From: Torreya grandis
Taxonomy: Eukaryota > Streptophyta > Pinopsida > Cupressales > Taxaceae
Assembly (NCBI GenBank): GCA_037957365.1
Contig: JARHVA010000666.1
Span: forward strand, 3,778,501 to 3,842,500
Length of the DNA: 64,000 nt
Reading direction: 5' to 3'
Positions 1 through 12,689 of this stretch are shown here, one piece after another. Each line of letters begins with the position of its first letter. The stretch's first letter is position 1. The notes under the pieces are model-generated. The model was not told the DNA's origin. It searched no databases and saw only the letters and a program-made list of their open reading frames with translations. Both the position numbers and the translations under genes were made by a program.

Positions 1-195
1 AAACCTGCAGAGTATGTAGATAACCTGTAGAGTCCGTAAAAAACCTGCAGAGTTCGTAGAAATTTCTAGACTTGTGCAAAATCAAAATGCACTGGCTCAG
101 AACAACAAGAGGAAAAAAAGGGGGGACCAATTTTGGTCTATAGGACAAAAAATGGTCAACAACTCCCAAACCTCAATGTCATGACAACAAAATTT
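1..195. repeat. Tail of an LTR related to the element 1 LTR
   Basis: The first 60 bases are three degenerate copies of a unit reading CTGCAGAGTYCGTAGA. The same unit occurs near the right ends of both element 1 LTRs (about 9140-9240 and 22866-22977). A segment containing ACCAATTTTGGTC and then GACAACA follows, resembling the end of those LTRs (ACCAAAAT..., GGGACAACA). I infer a diverged LTR end from the same family. The rest of that copy lies outside the window. Confidence 0.5.
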
Positions 196-1119
196 TTGTT
201 CGTTTCATGCTAATTAGGGTCATTCTCACAATAACTGCCATTCTCTTCATAACCTAGTTTACGATTTTCTTATTGGTCATAACTTTGACCATGATGTTAT
301 GATAGGAGAGTGTTACTAAGCCTTTGAGAAAATTTCTAAATTTCAAGAGGGTAAGGTCAAATGTGATGCACTTAATCAAGATAATGGTCACCTTTATAGC
401 AATACCAATCCCCTTACAAATTATTCTCAAAGCAATCACTAACAACCTCAAAAACTAACAAATCTTCGCGACTAAAAAATCATTGTCATTCAACTCCAAT
501 TGCTAATGTTGTATAAAGTTCAATTAACCCTAATGCTTACACCAATTTGGAAAAATTAGTTAATATTAATGGCATGAACCACATTATTGCTCACATTTAT
601 TATTCTCAAAGCACTCAGACCAACCTATAATATCTCTTAGAGGCTACAAAACTATTCAAGCCTATCATACATGTCATATTTCAATATTCCTATCTTTGAA
701 AAATTTAGAGTTTAAAAAAATTGAAACAACTGATGAACAAGCCCAAGCTAATGTAATTTTGCATTTTTATGGCAATTCAATTATATTTTCAATGCAGATA
801 CAGTCTTTTATTTTTTCCACTGTCTGTGCCAATATAGTCTTCTAAATCTATACCGATGCTTTATCCTATTTCTATAATTGTATCGATAACCTTAATACAA
901 ACCCTTGATCTCCAAATTGTATGACATGGATTGATATAATCAATTAGAAATAAACCTAATATATAGACATCGTTGATACCATCAAAACATGATAAAACTC
1001 AATTAAAATTAGGCCCAAAACTTCCTAAAATAAAACTTGATAGTATTCAGACCCTTATTTCTCAGTCACAATCATCTTGAACCTACCCTAACATCAAAGA
1101 ATAGGATCCCATTGATAAA
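196..1119. other. No recognisable gene; probable decayed retroelement interior
   Basis: AT-rich sequence with stops in all frames. Because a gypsy protease relic follows on the plus strand and an LTR-like end precedes it, this is plausibly an eroded gag region, but I see no conserved gag motif. Confidence 0.4.
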
Positions 1120-1894
1120 TTATCTAATCTCCCTAGTTTGATTTCCTTCTTTGAGATTATGTGTACCTCTCCTAAACATCAACATCATTTAATGCAAACT
1201 CTCTTTATTATGAACATTCCTCAACCACCACCTATGGGGCAAGAACCCACTTTGCCTAGTTTTGAGTAAAATATCATTTAGAAATGCTAAAGAAACGTCT
1301 ATTCAATTGACCAGACAACATATCAAGCATAGTCTTTTAATATTTTACATTTAGGTGATGATCCTCGATGAAATCCATCTTCATGTAGATGACCAAGCCT
1401 CATTTTTTATTAGCATTTAAATTAGTGATGTCCAAGTCAAAGGATCCCTCGTTAATGAAGGCTCAAGTACTTGTGTCTCATTTTAGAATTCATTAAAGTC
1501 CTTGGGTATTGTAAAAACAAATTTAAGTACACCCCTAACATGTGCCAAGGATACAATTGAAGACATGCCACCCATGGGGTGCATTTGGCTTCTTATCATA
1601 ATACATCATGTTACAGTCAGGGTGAAAGTTATGCTTTTCAAATTTTCCTTATCTTATAATATATTGCTTGGCCACCCTTAGACTCATCGCATGAGGGCAA
1701 TAACTTCTTTTGCATGCCGATTCAACAAATTTCCATACTTAGGAATTATTTATAAAATTCAAGGTTATACCAACCCTTGGAATTATGAACAATTCCAACA
1801 ATGTGATCTCTTTAAGAAACCCATCCTTGAACCACTTCCAAGTATTTCTTTTCATGAGTATCAACATTTCAACTTTTATGTTAATTCAGTGTGA
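1120..1894 (+). pseudogene. Ty3/gypsy aspartic protease relic (pol N-terminus)
   Basis: One frame from 1355 runs to a stop at 1894 with only three internal stops. It shows the order expected of a plant gypsy retropepsin: an active-site-like NEGSSTC at about 1456-1476 (the family has DEGAS or DEGSS, so the catalytic Asp is Asn here), then YNILLGHP followed by THRMRAITSF, matching the conserved flap and C-terminal block of these proteases. Upstream, at about 1130-1210, a stretch with SFFEIMCTSPKHQHHLMQT resembles the linker that precedes the protease in such polyproteins. No RT follows recognisably. The gene is dead: stops, and the catalytic residue is substituted. Confidence 0.65.
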
Positions 1895-2779
1895 GGTTAT
1901 AATGGTCACCTCAAGTTTATGGGTAATATCCCACACAACCTCCTTAATTTAGATGAGCCTTAAAATCAAAACTTATGATCTTCCTCCTAATATCATATCT
2001 TAATTGCCTCTTACCTTGTGTCCCCCTTCTCGCAAGAGGGCAAACAATGAGATACCTATGACAACCATTATTTCAAATAAATCTCCTACCATTTTTGAAT
2101 CGATTTTTTTGTTGAATCCCTTAATATGAATCCCACCACTATCAATTATAATGGTGGTTATGCACTATATGGTCTCTCTCTATTTGGCTATGCACATGAA
2201 AAACATGTGTAAATCCTATGTTACAAATCATCCCTTGAGCAATCCCTTGATCAATCATCCTTCAACTCTAGCATTAACTAGATTACTCTTTCTTGTTCAA
2301 ACCTGGTTCATGATTTATTTATATTTGAATATCTTTTCAATGTATCTAAAAATCCTAAGGCTAATTTAACTCCTTTTTTTAGGTCTCCTAGTATGTAAAA
2401 CATTTTCCCTTGCTAGACGTTTGCTTTAACACCATGCCAACCAACACTGAGGCTTTTGATGCAAGATTTAGGATGTCATAATCCAACATAGATTTATTCA
2501 TTTCATAATGACCTCGATTATTTGATCTAGAATTTTAGAGCATATAAGAGACCTTTAGAGCTAAAAAATTCACAAGGAAAAGCTCCCCCTGTGGATAGTC
2601 TACCACCACGTGTCTTCCCCACCTAGGCACTTTTGTGAATTTCATGGGATTAGTACTCATTCTATGACTATTTTTTGAAATCTTAGGAAATATTTGGATG
2701 TAATTAGTCTCAATACCTAAAATTTCCTCTCGATTCAGATATGCCTCCTCCAAAGACACTTCCCACATACGTCCCTAAG

Positions 2780-2860
2780 AACAAGGAACAATATTGTCTT
2801 TGGTGTGATTCTTCTACCCATTCTACGGATAAGTGTAAAGTATTATAATAAAATTTTCAT
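2780..2860 (+). pseudogene. CCHC zinc-knuckle relic
   Basis: A short plus-strand frame encodes YCLWCDSSTHSTDKCK, an exact C-x2-C-x4-H-x4-C spacing as in retroviral-type nucleocapsid knuckles. A second, weaker Cys pair (CMAC) appears near 3030. In an LTR element this motif normally belongs to gag, upstream of protease, yet here it lies about 1 kb downstream of the protease relic. It may belong to a different element or to an additional ORF. The surrounding frame is short and broken. Confidence 0.45.
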
Positions 2861-5841
2861 AATTTACCTAGGTTCGAACAACATGTTACCCATCAACATG
2901 TAGAGTCACCTCATAGCAAGATGCCACCTTCTTCTCCTTATGTCGACACTCCTTTGTCAAAGACAAATCCCACATAAATCCCCAAGAAAGGGGAGTATTT
3001 ACCTTCCCCCTCTATAGATAAGTGTATGGCTTGTCAACAACATATCCATAGTTTTTAGAAGTAGGGGATCCAGGGTCATTCATGACCATCGCATCATTTT
3101 CATAGGATGGAGGAACAATTTCCCCTTCAATCAGAACCACCTCTTAGGTTGAAAGATCTTCTTCCCCATTTACCTTATTCATAGCTAGAGGGGTAACATC
3201 CTCCTAATTTTAACACCCATAATTTTTTTGTCAAGGCTATTTACAAGGTTGTTCTTGTACATATTTTAAAGAGAGTAGAAAAGACCATAGTTAAGGGACA
3301 ATATTAGCTTCAATGTGATATTTATGATGTGGTTGATGATATATGTAATGATATTCTGAAACATTTATGAGTCATCATATACTTAATATTTGCTTCAAGT
3401 TTATCATGTCTTTGATTTTATTTCATTTGATTTTATCAGTTGGTTATTTCTTTCTTTAATTTTCTTGTACTTTACTTTCATATTATTTTCTTTCATGTTC
3501 TTTACCTTCATGTACTTTACTTTTCAGTATTGTATCTCCTTCTTGGATTTATTTGTCCATTGACTCTTTTCAGATTCTTTGGTATCTTTACTTTTCATGT
3601 ACATCCCTCTTGGGATTATTTAGCCATTGACTCTTTTCTAAATTCTTTGGTAAATTTACTCTTCTTATATCTCCCTCTTGTGTTTATTCAACCATTGACT
3701 CCTTTCCTACTCCTTGATAGATTTTTTTAATCATATTATTTCTCTTAGGTTCATTAGGCCATTTCCTTCTTGTTGGAATTTTTGGTAGCTTACTTTTTAC
3801 TATCTTCCCCTCTTGGGTTTATCCTCTCCCCTCTCTGGTTTCACCGCTATCTTCACTTGTGCTATACTTATTAGAGGTTTACATGGATTAATATTGATTA
3901 TCTTCATTAATATCACCTCCCCTTGTAGGTTTATGTTGACCTTAATACACTTTTCATGTTATTTGACTTACATTCTAATATACTTCTAGATCCTCTTTTT
4001 TCTAGTCTATTCTAAAGCAAAAGTTTCCCTTTTTGTGATCAACTACTAGCATGTCTTCATTGTATTACTTTAAATTTTGTGAATCTCTCACAATCCCCAC
4101 CTTTCCCTTCTTTTACTTGAGGCACACTTGGGTTAAAGTTGAGACTGCACTCTCTTCTAAAGTGTAAGTTTAAGAGTTTCTAAGCTTTTTGGTCCCTAGG
4201 TTCTCTTCTTTAGTGGCTAGGTGTAAGATCTCTTGTGTAACTTATATTTATTGCCTATTGTTGGTCTTCTGAATATGTATAGAGGAGGAAAATAGAAAAA
4301 AACTATAAAATTTATAAGCTAAGACATCAAAGTAAAATCAAAAGAAAAAGGCAATCTTAAAAGGCAAAATATATTTCAAAAGTCAAAATCAGACCAAAAG
4401 ATGTGATTGTATCATTTGGCATGTCTCCCTATATTAGTTGAAGCATAGACTCAACAATTGGCATCATTATAGAGTCAAGGTCCATTGAAGTGTGGTAGGC
4501 TAGGAGATTGGGCTAGGAGGCTTCATATATATTCTTAGTGCCGCCTACTTTCTTATGTTAGTACCTAATCCTTGCAGTGACCAATGGATTAGTTGGGGTC
4601 TTGAGGAAAAAGGAACACATTGTGAGAAGGCATAATCCCTTTATTTTTCATCCATATGGCCTTTATGAGATGATTTTTATACTTCACTTGTTATCCCAAA
4701 CTCTACACTTATTAGGTGGGGTTTTCTAGATCCTTAATGTCAAAAGCTCTTAGCCTTGCCTACTTGATTAGAGTGTCTTATCTTCACTAAGGATGTCTAC
4801 ATCACCTTTATGGTACCTTAATTCTTTATATTAAATTTTATCATTCTCAATATCTTCTTTCAAAATATTATTTTTTGTTGATCATCTCCTTCTTCTTTAT
4901 TGTCCCTTTTCCTATCTCTTTGAATCATATTTAATTCTCACAACTCTCATTTTTATGCCTCTTAGATTTTAATTTTGTGTGTTGCATGGTAAGACCTCAG
5001 GGAATACAACCATAATTTCCTAAAAATGTTCATCACCTTTACATCACACCATCTTCATTGTATTTAATCATTGCTTAGATGGTCATGTATTTCTACATGA
5101 CATTCTAATGTAAGTATTAATTCAATAATTACTTATTTTCTTGCTTCCCATTGTTCACATCTTATGTTTGACTTAAATTTTTCATATTCTACTTACATTT
5201 GATGTTTTGCAATAATTTCCTACTCCTCATGCACATCATTTTTTTGTATTATATTTCCCATGTACTTTCATTGGATATCTTACAATCATTTCTATGCTAT
5301 TTTTGCAGGTTACAGATGATTTGTTTGATTTAAATTAATTTTTGATATATTTTTCATTGGATATTGTTTTAACATTTATTTTCACCTCTTTTATTTGTTG
5401 GATTATTTTTTCTTTACTTACATTTGATGTTTATTTATCCTTTATTTTACATAGAATTTATTTATCTACTTACATTGGATATTCTTATTTATCACTTACT
5501 TTCTTTGCATATCTTATGTTTGTTTTAGATTTGTTCACACCTCTCTACATTTGATATCTTTCTTACAATATTTTTGCACATCTTTGGTTTATCAAAATTT
5601 TCTATCTATTTATTTTAGATGTCATTTTTACACTTGATTTTTCTTACTTTTTCTTTCTTTTTCTATATATACAACAAGAAAAAACATCAAATCATGATAT
5701 CACATACAACCATGCTATAATGTTATAGCTATCTAAATATAAAAGAAACATTTTCCTATGTAGAAAATAATGAGCCAAAATAATGATATATTTAAATAAA
5801 TCACTTGTTTTCTAATTCTCATATACAATCAACTACAAAAT
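2861..5841. other. AT-rich DNA without recognisable genes
   Basis: T-rich on the plus strand from about 3430 to 5680, with irregular TTTCATGTACTTTAC-like repeats at 3450-3560 and a repeated TCTTGGGTTTAT or TCTTGGATTTAT phrase between 3540 and 3830. No domain was recognised in either strand. It is probably an untranslated part of an old LTR element. Confidence 0.4.
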
Positions 5842-6612
5842 ACAACACATATATATATTTAAGGCTAGTGGCCACCTTCATCCATAGGTTGGGGATGAGC
5901 TACATTTTACTGGGATATCATATCTTTAGCCTCATACAAAGATCTCACTAAAGAATTAGTCCTCAACTGTAGTCATGTAGCCTTTCCCTCCTCTTGGGCC
6001 ACCTATGTTTGTAGTGTTGTAATTTGAGTAGTCAATGTCTACTCTCTAGTTGTAGCCACTAGTGTTATAGTCATATGTGTAGCTCTCTCAGTTTCTAAGG
6101 CTTCTTGATCTACAACTAACTAATATTGGGCCATACCTACTTAATACCATGTTGCATCTTCCTCTCCTACTGGTGCTACCACTATAGATGTAAATGGACA
6201 AGGATCCTGGCCTTGTCTTTGTAGATCCCATATAATTGATCAAACCAATCTACACCAACCAACATGATCTCTCATAGATGGTGCTATAGGATTTGGGATA
6301 GCTATTGTGTCATGCTTAAGTAGCATGGCACCCAACATCTCTTGATGAGAAACCTTGATCATCAAGCCCCACCACACAATATCCACTACATCTATAAAAA
6401 CAAACCAAATTCAACATCATATAATAATAAATATCAAATCTAATTCAAATATATGTATCATTATCATCTATTCTTTCTCTTTATCTCTAAAAAGGTTTTG
6501 ATCCAGTTAAAACCATCATTTTATATTTGAATGTGACCCCACTACATTGATGGTCATTCCATCTCTACAGCCATCGAGTACACCCTCATCCTCACCTCCA
6601 TCCCCTATCTGG
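5842..6612 (-). pseudogene. Unrecognised decayed coding region, downstream part
   Basis: On the minus strand one frame stays interpretable over several hundred bases with scattered stops. It gives a Glu/Thr-rich stretch of coiled-coil character (LETERATHMTIT, then TTQITTLQT and SLVRSLYEAKDMIS). It ends abruptly at the element 1 insertion point. The other part of the same disrupted unit should be the minus-strand frame at 23110-23640. I do not recognise the family. It could be a transposon-encoded protein or the tail of a PMD-type protein, which often ends in coiled coil. Confidence 0.35.
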
Positions 6613-6770
6613 TGTTGGGTGAATATTTTGTCACCAGCGTACTGATGAGAAAAATAGGTCTGATCATCCACATCAAGGGAGATTAGTCAGCCAAAGTTGT
6701 AGGTTTACCACATCCAAAGGGGACAAATCTCTCCTCTCATCAAGGGGAGGTTCCCTATAAGTATGAGGAG

Positions 6771-6771
<1 letters not shown>

Positions 6772-6824
<53 letters not shown>
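6772..6824. repeat. (TA)n microsatellite in LTR
   Basis: Fifty-three bases of alternating TA. At the homologous place in the other LTR (15877-15893) the run is only 17 bases, so it expanded or contracted after insertion. Confidence 0.95.
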
Positions 6825-6827
<3 letters not shown>

Positions 6828-8184
6828 GAAAATAACTCTCAGGGGTAGGATACACCATCCATCTCTCTTCTTTCAGAGATGATGTTCACAAACAAAGGAG
6901 AAAATCCTGGTGGAAACACTGAAGGCACTTCTCTTCTTTCAGAAGTGTTCTTACAGGGAACATCAGGAGTTATTTCAAGTAGTGACAAGTAACTGGCAAC
7001 CAAAGGCATAGTAACCAACAGACTGAGATGTAGCACAAAGTCTCCACCTCGACTGCCCAAGAGTGAAATATGAAGGACAGTGAGGGCACAAAGGCATCCC
7101 AAGGTCTTTTACACAAGAATAGAAAATAAACACACACTAAAGACAACTATGATAACATAAAGTCTGAAAGTAACTGGCTTCAGGACACATTCCTTATCAC
7201 TTCTACTAGCTCTGCTTGTTAAATCAAATAAATAAGAATACATTCAGGAAATAGAAATAAGAACAATCTCCTAGAATGATACAATCTATAACAGCACCAA
7301 GTCTGAAAGTAACTTGCTTTCTAATTCAAACAAAGAAATATGAACAATAATCTGAGCTCAAAGTCTCAATAATGCCTTTCAATTTGGGCAGAGTTTTGCT
7401 TCTGGTAATGGGAAGATATCCCTTAAAATGACATAAGAGAATTCAATATAGCAGCCAAGAAGGCTTGGCACTTTGTTCCATGGAATGGCCCATGCTGTGC
7501 ATTCAATGCCTTGATTGCATTTTTAGTTCTGTTAGGGAACCATGCTAGATCAAGGTGCCTGCCTTAACTATGGCATGTCATTTCATCTCAAATGTCCTCT
7601 CCTAGGTCTGGATCATCTAGTGCTTTTTTTAGTGTTTGCACAGCTATCCATTTGCTTTTACTTCATGGAAGAAGAACAAGCCACGTCCTTGATTTGGCAT
7701 GCTCAGAAGTTTACTTGATCCACTGTTTCACCTACTGGAAATAACTCCCTTGTTAGATATTTCTAATCTTTTGTACTATTTTTCTCTTCCCTATAGCAAT
7801 TTGGACTCTTAGGCTCTTGTTTCAGCCAGTCGATTGATTCATTTTTCAAATTTTGCGCAATATTCAAATATTAACGGGTATTCCATTAAACTAAATTTGA
7901 CGTCCATGAGGTCGTCAAAGGTTACGAGCTACTTGAACCATTATGAACCATGAACCTTGAAAGCTCATTTTCACCTAAGTCTTTCAAAGCTTCTTTCTGT
8001 GTCTTTATCAAGCCTTTGGAACACTCTAAAGGGAAGGTGTCCCTTTAGGCTTTTCAAACTTTCCTTTTTTAAGTGTCAAGTGCCCCTCACAAGGGTACCT
8101 ACTCTTCAAGATCTTTTAGGTAGACTTCGAGCTTTATTTCCTTCAGCTCTGTGTCTTTGACATGTGGCACATTCTGCTGTGAAA

Positions 8185-9010
8185 TAGGTGAGGACACTTG
8201 GCAACTTCTATTGAGTTATAAAGGACAAGTGGTGACTTTCACTACTTTTTAGAAACACATTAAAACCTTCTGTAGTTTCCACGTGGAACCCTCCACAGAA
8301 CTCTAGGAGAAGCTTATTGAAAGAAGCTTTATAAGAAACTTGAAATGCAGACACAGACACTTGTCATGCTCCACTAAGTTTTAACGGGACACATGGCATG
8401 TTCTGCAAAGCTTTAGATACCTTTTGAGAATCCTGCAGGAGATGACATGTGGCAGCTTTCGTTGAGCTCTTAGAAACACTATAGAAACATTCAGGACTAT
8501 TTGGATTCACACAGACAATGACACTTGGTGCCTTCTACTTGCTTTAACAACTCATTTGGAACCCACCATAGTCTTTACTTAAAAACAAAACAAAAGGAAG
8601 AGATTGCGAAAGTTGACACTTGTCGGCTTCCGTCAAGCTTTGCAAGGAACACGTGGTGACTTTCACTACTTTCTAGAAAAGCATATTAAAACCTTCCACC
8701 ATCACCACTTGGCACCCTTCACAGAACTCTGAGAGAAGCTTATTGAAAGAAGCTTTGAAGCTTATAGGAAAATTGAAACACAGATGCAGACACTTGTCGC
8801 GCTCTGCTAAGTTTAGCCACTTACCCAGGGCCCACCACAGTCCTTACAAAACAAAGAAAGAAGTTGTGGATGCTGACACATGTCATGCTCCATAGAGTTA
8901 TAATGAGTTATGTGGCATGTTTTGTTGCTTTGAAACTTACTAGAAACTGTGTCCCGATAGATGACACTTGGCAGCTTCCACTTGACTTTATAAGGGACAC
9001 GTGGTGGCTT
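8185..9010. promoter_or_regulatory. Repeated block with CACGTG (G-box/ABRE-like) motifs in LTR U3
   Basis: Degenerate repeat units share GACACTTGKC, ACTTTCACTACTTT and GAGAAGCTTATTGAAAG. CACGTGG cores are present at 8279-8286 (palindromic CCACGTGG), 8650-8656 and 8998-9004. In the other LTR a perfect GCCACGTGGC sits at 22006-22015, while the other sites read CACATGG or ACATGTG, as expected of CpG decay. CACGTG is the known core bound by plant bZIP and bHLH factors. A regulatory role here is inference only. Confidence 0.35.
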
Positions 9011-9607
9011 CCACTACTCTTTGATGTTTGATCTTTCTCAGAGGGAACTTACCCTTCAGGGTCCTTTGGAGGTCTTCAGCTTTTGATCTGATGGGCCCTC
9101 ATTTGAACCATTTGAACCTATTGAACCTATTTCTTTCCTGTAGAGTATGTAGATTCAAGTTTGTAGAACTTGGGGAGTCTGTAGAAATGAGTTCGTAGAA
9201 TCTCTACTTGTAGGGTCTATAGTTTTGAGCCTGCAGAGTTCGTAGTTTTTGAAAATCTTGGAAAAATGAAGAACTTGAATGCTCAGAATAATTTTCAACA
9301 AGGAAAGAGAGGATTTTGGTATGTGCATGACCAAAATAGTCATATGTTGTCTCAAAAATGAGTGACATTTTTAGGGACAACAACTGGCTCCAGTTGGGGA
9401 ACTTCTTTCAGTTGAAAACTTAAAATAGCTGAGAGGAGTAGAAACTAGAATGTCTAGTGCCTTGAAGTATGCCATTGGGTTATGGAATTGTGCTGCCCAA
9501 AAAGAAAGGCTCTAAAAAAAGAAAAAAGAAAAAAGAAAATGAACAACACAAAGCAGAAACAAAGACTGTACATATATACATATGTATAGGTGAACTTATC
9601 TGATACT

Positions 9608-10990
9608 TCAAAAATTGAAGTGCTTCAGATGTTGCCCATTGTGAGGCAAGAAAAAGGGTGTGCCATCTTAATACCTCAATAAGAAACTATTTTCACCATT
9701 GAGCTGATGAATAGTAAAAGGGCGCCTCCACAGGGAGTCAAGCTTTCCATGCATTCCCTTTGGTTCTCTCCTCTTATCCCATAGGAGGACTTGATCTCCA
9801 ATCTGGAAATCACGGTTCTTTGCTTTTTGGTCAAAGAGCTTCTTCACCAGACCTTGATGGGTAGAAATTCAGTCCACCACCATGGTTCTCTGCTCATCCA
9901 GCTTAGTCAGGCACATGATTATCTTATCAATAGAGTTTTCATATGTCTGATCTTCAATTGCCTTAGCCAATGTCAATGCTGGCAATTCTAGGGTGATTGG
10001 TATCTTAGCATTGAGTCCATAAAGAAGTTGGAAGGGAGACATACCAATTGCTCTTTTTAGTGTGATCCTATCTACCCATAGAGCATCAACCAATGCTTTA
10101 TGCCATGTCCTTTGGTTGTCATCTACCAGCTTCTAGATGATTGTCACCAGGTTCTTGTTGCTTGATTCAGCTTGTCCATTCCCTTGTGGAAAGTAATCAA
10201 AAGAATGGGAGAGGGTGATCTCATAGTAAAATAGAATTGAGTAATCTCTTGGGAAGTGAAACAAGCTACATTATCAGTGACAATCTTGGTTGGGACCCCA
10301 AACTTGGAAATGATGTTCTCTTTGAGGAAATTGCATACTACTTTTGAAGTAACATGTTTGGTTAGGATAGCTTCCACCCACTTGGTGAAGTAATCTATGG
10401 CTGTGAGGACATAATCATGCCCAACACTTGAAGATGGGTTTATAACACCAATGAAATCAATTCCCCATTGCTAGAATGGCTCCTCTATGACCACTGGCTT
10501 GAGAGGTAGGGTAGCTAACTTGGGTCTCCCAAAAAACTGCTGGCATAGTTCACATTCCCTTACCCACTTGTATGCATCTTGAAAGAGAGTTGGCCAGTAA
10601 TACCTGGCTCAAAAAATCTTACGAGTAGTCACAGGAGCAGAGAAATGTCCTCCATAGGCCAAATTATAGAAGGATTTCAAAAGTTGGTTTTGCTTTTTTT
10701 TATCCACACAGTAAAGGAATACTCCATCAAAGGTCCTCTTATACAGGCCGTTGTCCTAGAGGACAAAACTGGTAGCTTTCAACTTGATGGTCCTCCTTTC
10801 CTCATAAGATAGGTGAGCAAGACACTCACCATAAGTAAGGAAATGAGCAGTACTTGAATACCACTCATTCGTAGTGGAGACAAAGAGGACTGTTGGCATG
10901 TCTTCTTCTAGTTTTTCATGCTTTGTTCCTCCTAGCTTGTTATCAACAATCAATTGGCATAAGCCTTTTCCCTGCACTAGTTTCATTAGT
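9608..10990 (-). pseudogene. Element 1 integrase
   Basis: Minus-strand C-terminal part of pol. The zinc-binding region is seen as GGHFSAP followed downstream by CELCQQ (about 10545-10670). The catalytic core shows WGIDFIG (first Asp), TDNVACF (second Asp) and GNGQAES (Glu, near 10165-10180). The Glu lies in a different frame from the second Asp because of a single-base indel near 10230. The C-terminal part has ALWVDRITLKRAIGMSPF and LLYGLNAKIP, and the reading ends FLPHNGQHLKHFNF with a stop at 9610-9608, the usual end of pol in this type of element. In-frame stops occur around 9660, 9880, 10130 and 10620. It would have inserted the cDNA into host chromatin; now dead. Confidence 0.9.
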
Positions 10991-11039
10991 TTGATGACTA
11001 GATGAAACTCCTGGATTTTTTCAATCCAATTGCCTCTTT

Positions 11040-12318
11040 TTGTCCCAAACTCCTACTGAGTTAATATGGATTTAACTGTGGTATCAGGGACCAAGGCAGT
11101 AACACGTGAATTCAAGATGTAGAAGTGGAAATATTTTACTGCCTTTACCACTGCATATGCATGCTTCTCCATGTTGGAATACTTCAGCTCATGAGCTTTA
11201 AGAGGACAACTCATGAAAGAAATAGGAGATTCCACACCTTGTTGGCTCTATTGAACCAAAATTGTTGAAAGTGTGTGTTCAGAAGCATAACTGTACATGG
11301 TAAAATCCTTGTTATAATCTGGACATACCAAAATTTGGGCATGGGCAATAACAATCTTTATATCTTAAAATGCCATTTTGCCTTCCTTGGTCCAGCTGAA
11401 CGTGGCCTTTCCCTTCATCATGTTTACAATATGGCGAGTCTTCTTAGCAAACTCAGGGATGAACCTTCTTAAGAAATTCACCTTTCCAAAGAAAGAGTGA
11501 ACTACAGTCTTACTTGTGGGCAAATTGAGCTCTTGGATGGACTTGACTCTGTCTGAGTCAATATTTATGCCTCCTTTGGACACAATGTGTCTGAGAATTT
11601 TTCCCTCTATTACTCCAAAAATTTACTTTTTGGAGTTTAAATAAATGCCATTCTGGCGGCAATGCTCTAGTACTTGTTTCAAGTGGCGTACATGATCTGG
11701 GTGATGCTTAGAAAAGATAGTCAAGTCATCAAGATAAACTACAATGAACTTACCCATCTCATCCTTAAAGGCAAGGTCCATTACTCTCTAGAAGGTGACA
11801 CCAGCATTAATCAGGCCAAATGGCATCCTTTTATATACAAACGTGCCCCAAGGTGTGGTGAAAGCAGTCTTGTGCTAGTCTGCTTCACCAACTTCAACTT
11901 GATTGTATCTTGAGAAGCTGTCTAGCATTGATAACATTTTTGAACTAGTCATTATTTGAAGCACTTGGTCCATGATAGGCAATGGGTAGTTATCCTTCAA
12001 GGATGACTGATTCAAGTTCTTAAATTCCACACAAAGGCAAATTTTGCCATTCTTCTTACTTATAGGCACTAAATTTGCAATCCATTTGGGATGATGGATT
12101 GGGAAGATTAGCCTAGCATTTAGCATTTTTTGTATCTCAAACAAAATAGTAGCTAATATCTTCAGATTATACTGCCTAGATTTTTGCTTATAAGGCACTG
12201 AATCAGCCTTGAGAAGAATGTCATGGCAAATTTCATCATGCCTGAGTGACTTTAGGTCATCATAGGAGTAAGCTAAGACATCCATGTACTGGTTGAGCAA
12301 AGTAGTGAACTCGAACAT
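11040..12318 (-). pseudogene. Element 1 reverse transcriptase and downstream RNase H
   Basis: RT begins around the PYKQKSRQY block (about 12180) and includes LVPISKKNGKICLCVEF, the DNYPLPIMDQ block, and an intact catalytic YLDD at 11725-11736. The connection continues with KVNFLRRFIPEFA. The gypsy-type RNase H follows at about 11050-11300 with SQQGVESPISFMS and KYSNMEKHAYAVV. Several expected acidic residues of that RNase H are changed (for instance the block before EHTLS), suggesting decay. Stops interrupt the frame at about 11230, 11360, 11620 and 11790. In life it copies genomic RNA into cDNA and removes the template RNA. Confidence 0.92.
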
Positions 12319-12689
12319 CTCCTCGAGAGTACATCATTTCTCAATGTTCACCATCTTAGGATCTTCCTTGGTACTTATATTTACTTGATCAAACTCTTGG
12401 GAGGAGCTTGAATCTGTTTGCTACTGTTTGACGAATCTGTCATGTTTGTCAAATAGTTTCTCAAGGGAAACCAGGCATTTGGAAATCTTATTCCCTTTAA
12501 GTTCTAGGAAATCTTCACCTCTATCTGCATTTGATTCAGGAGCTAGTTTAAGCTTTTGAGGTTCACTGCTTTCAAAATGCACCCATTCAAAGCTATCCTT
12601 TTACTCTAGGAAGGCAATGATTTGGTTGTCATTATTAAAAACCTACCAATGACTGACATTATCAGGGATGCTTGGTCTAAAGACCAGCT

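Larger units (their letters stand above)
6613..9382 (-). repeat. Element 1 3' LTR (2770 bp)
   Basis: TG...CA ended LTR matching the right LTR along its length. It contains a long TA run near its left end, several degenerate copies of a 350-420-bp block between about 8185 and 9010, CACGTGG motifs, and a CTGCAGAG-type minisatellite near its right end. No coding region was recognised in it. Confidence 0.93.

Noticed and set aside
3440..3730. Hydrophobic plus-strand frame resembling a membrane protein
   Set aside because: The Phe/Leu-rich translation comes from T-rich low-complexity DNA; no conserved motif and no start context.
6606..6840. TA run and adjacent short frames as a separate gene
   Set aside because: The Ile-Tyr repeat translation is the microsatellite in the element 1 LTR.
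9517..9541. A-rich tract as polypurine tract of element 1
   Set aside because: It is purine-rich on the plus strand, the wrong strand for a minus-oriented element, and not adjacent to the LTR.
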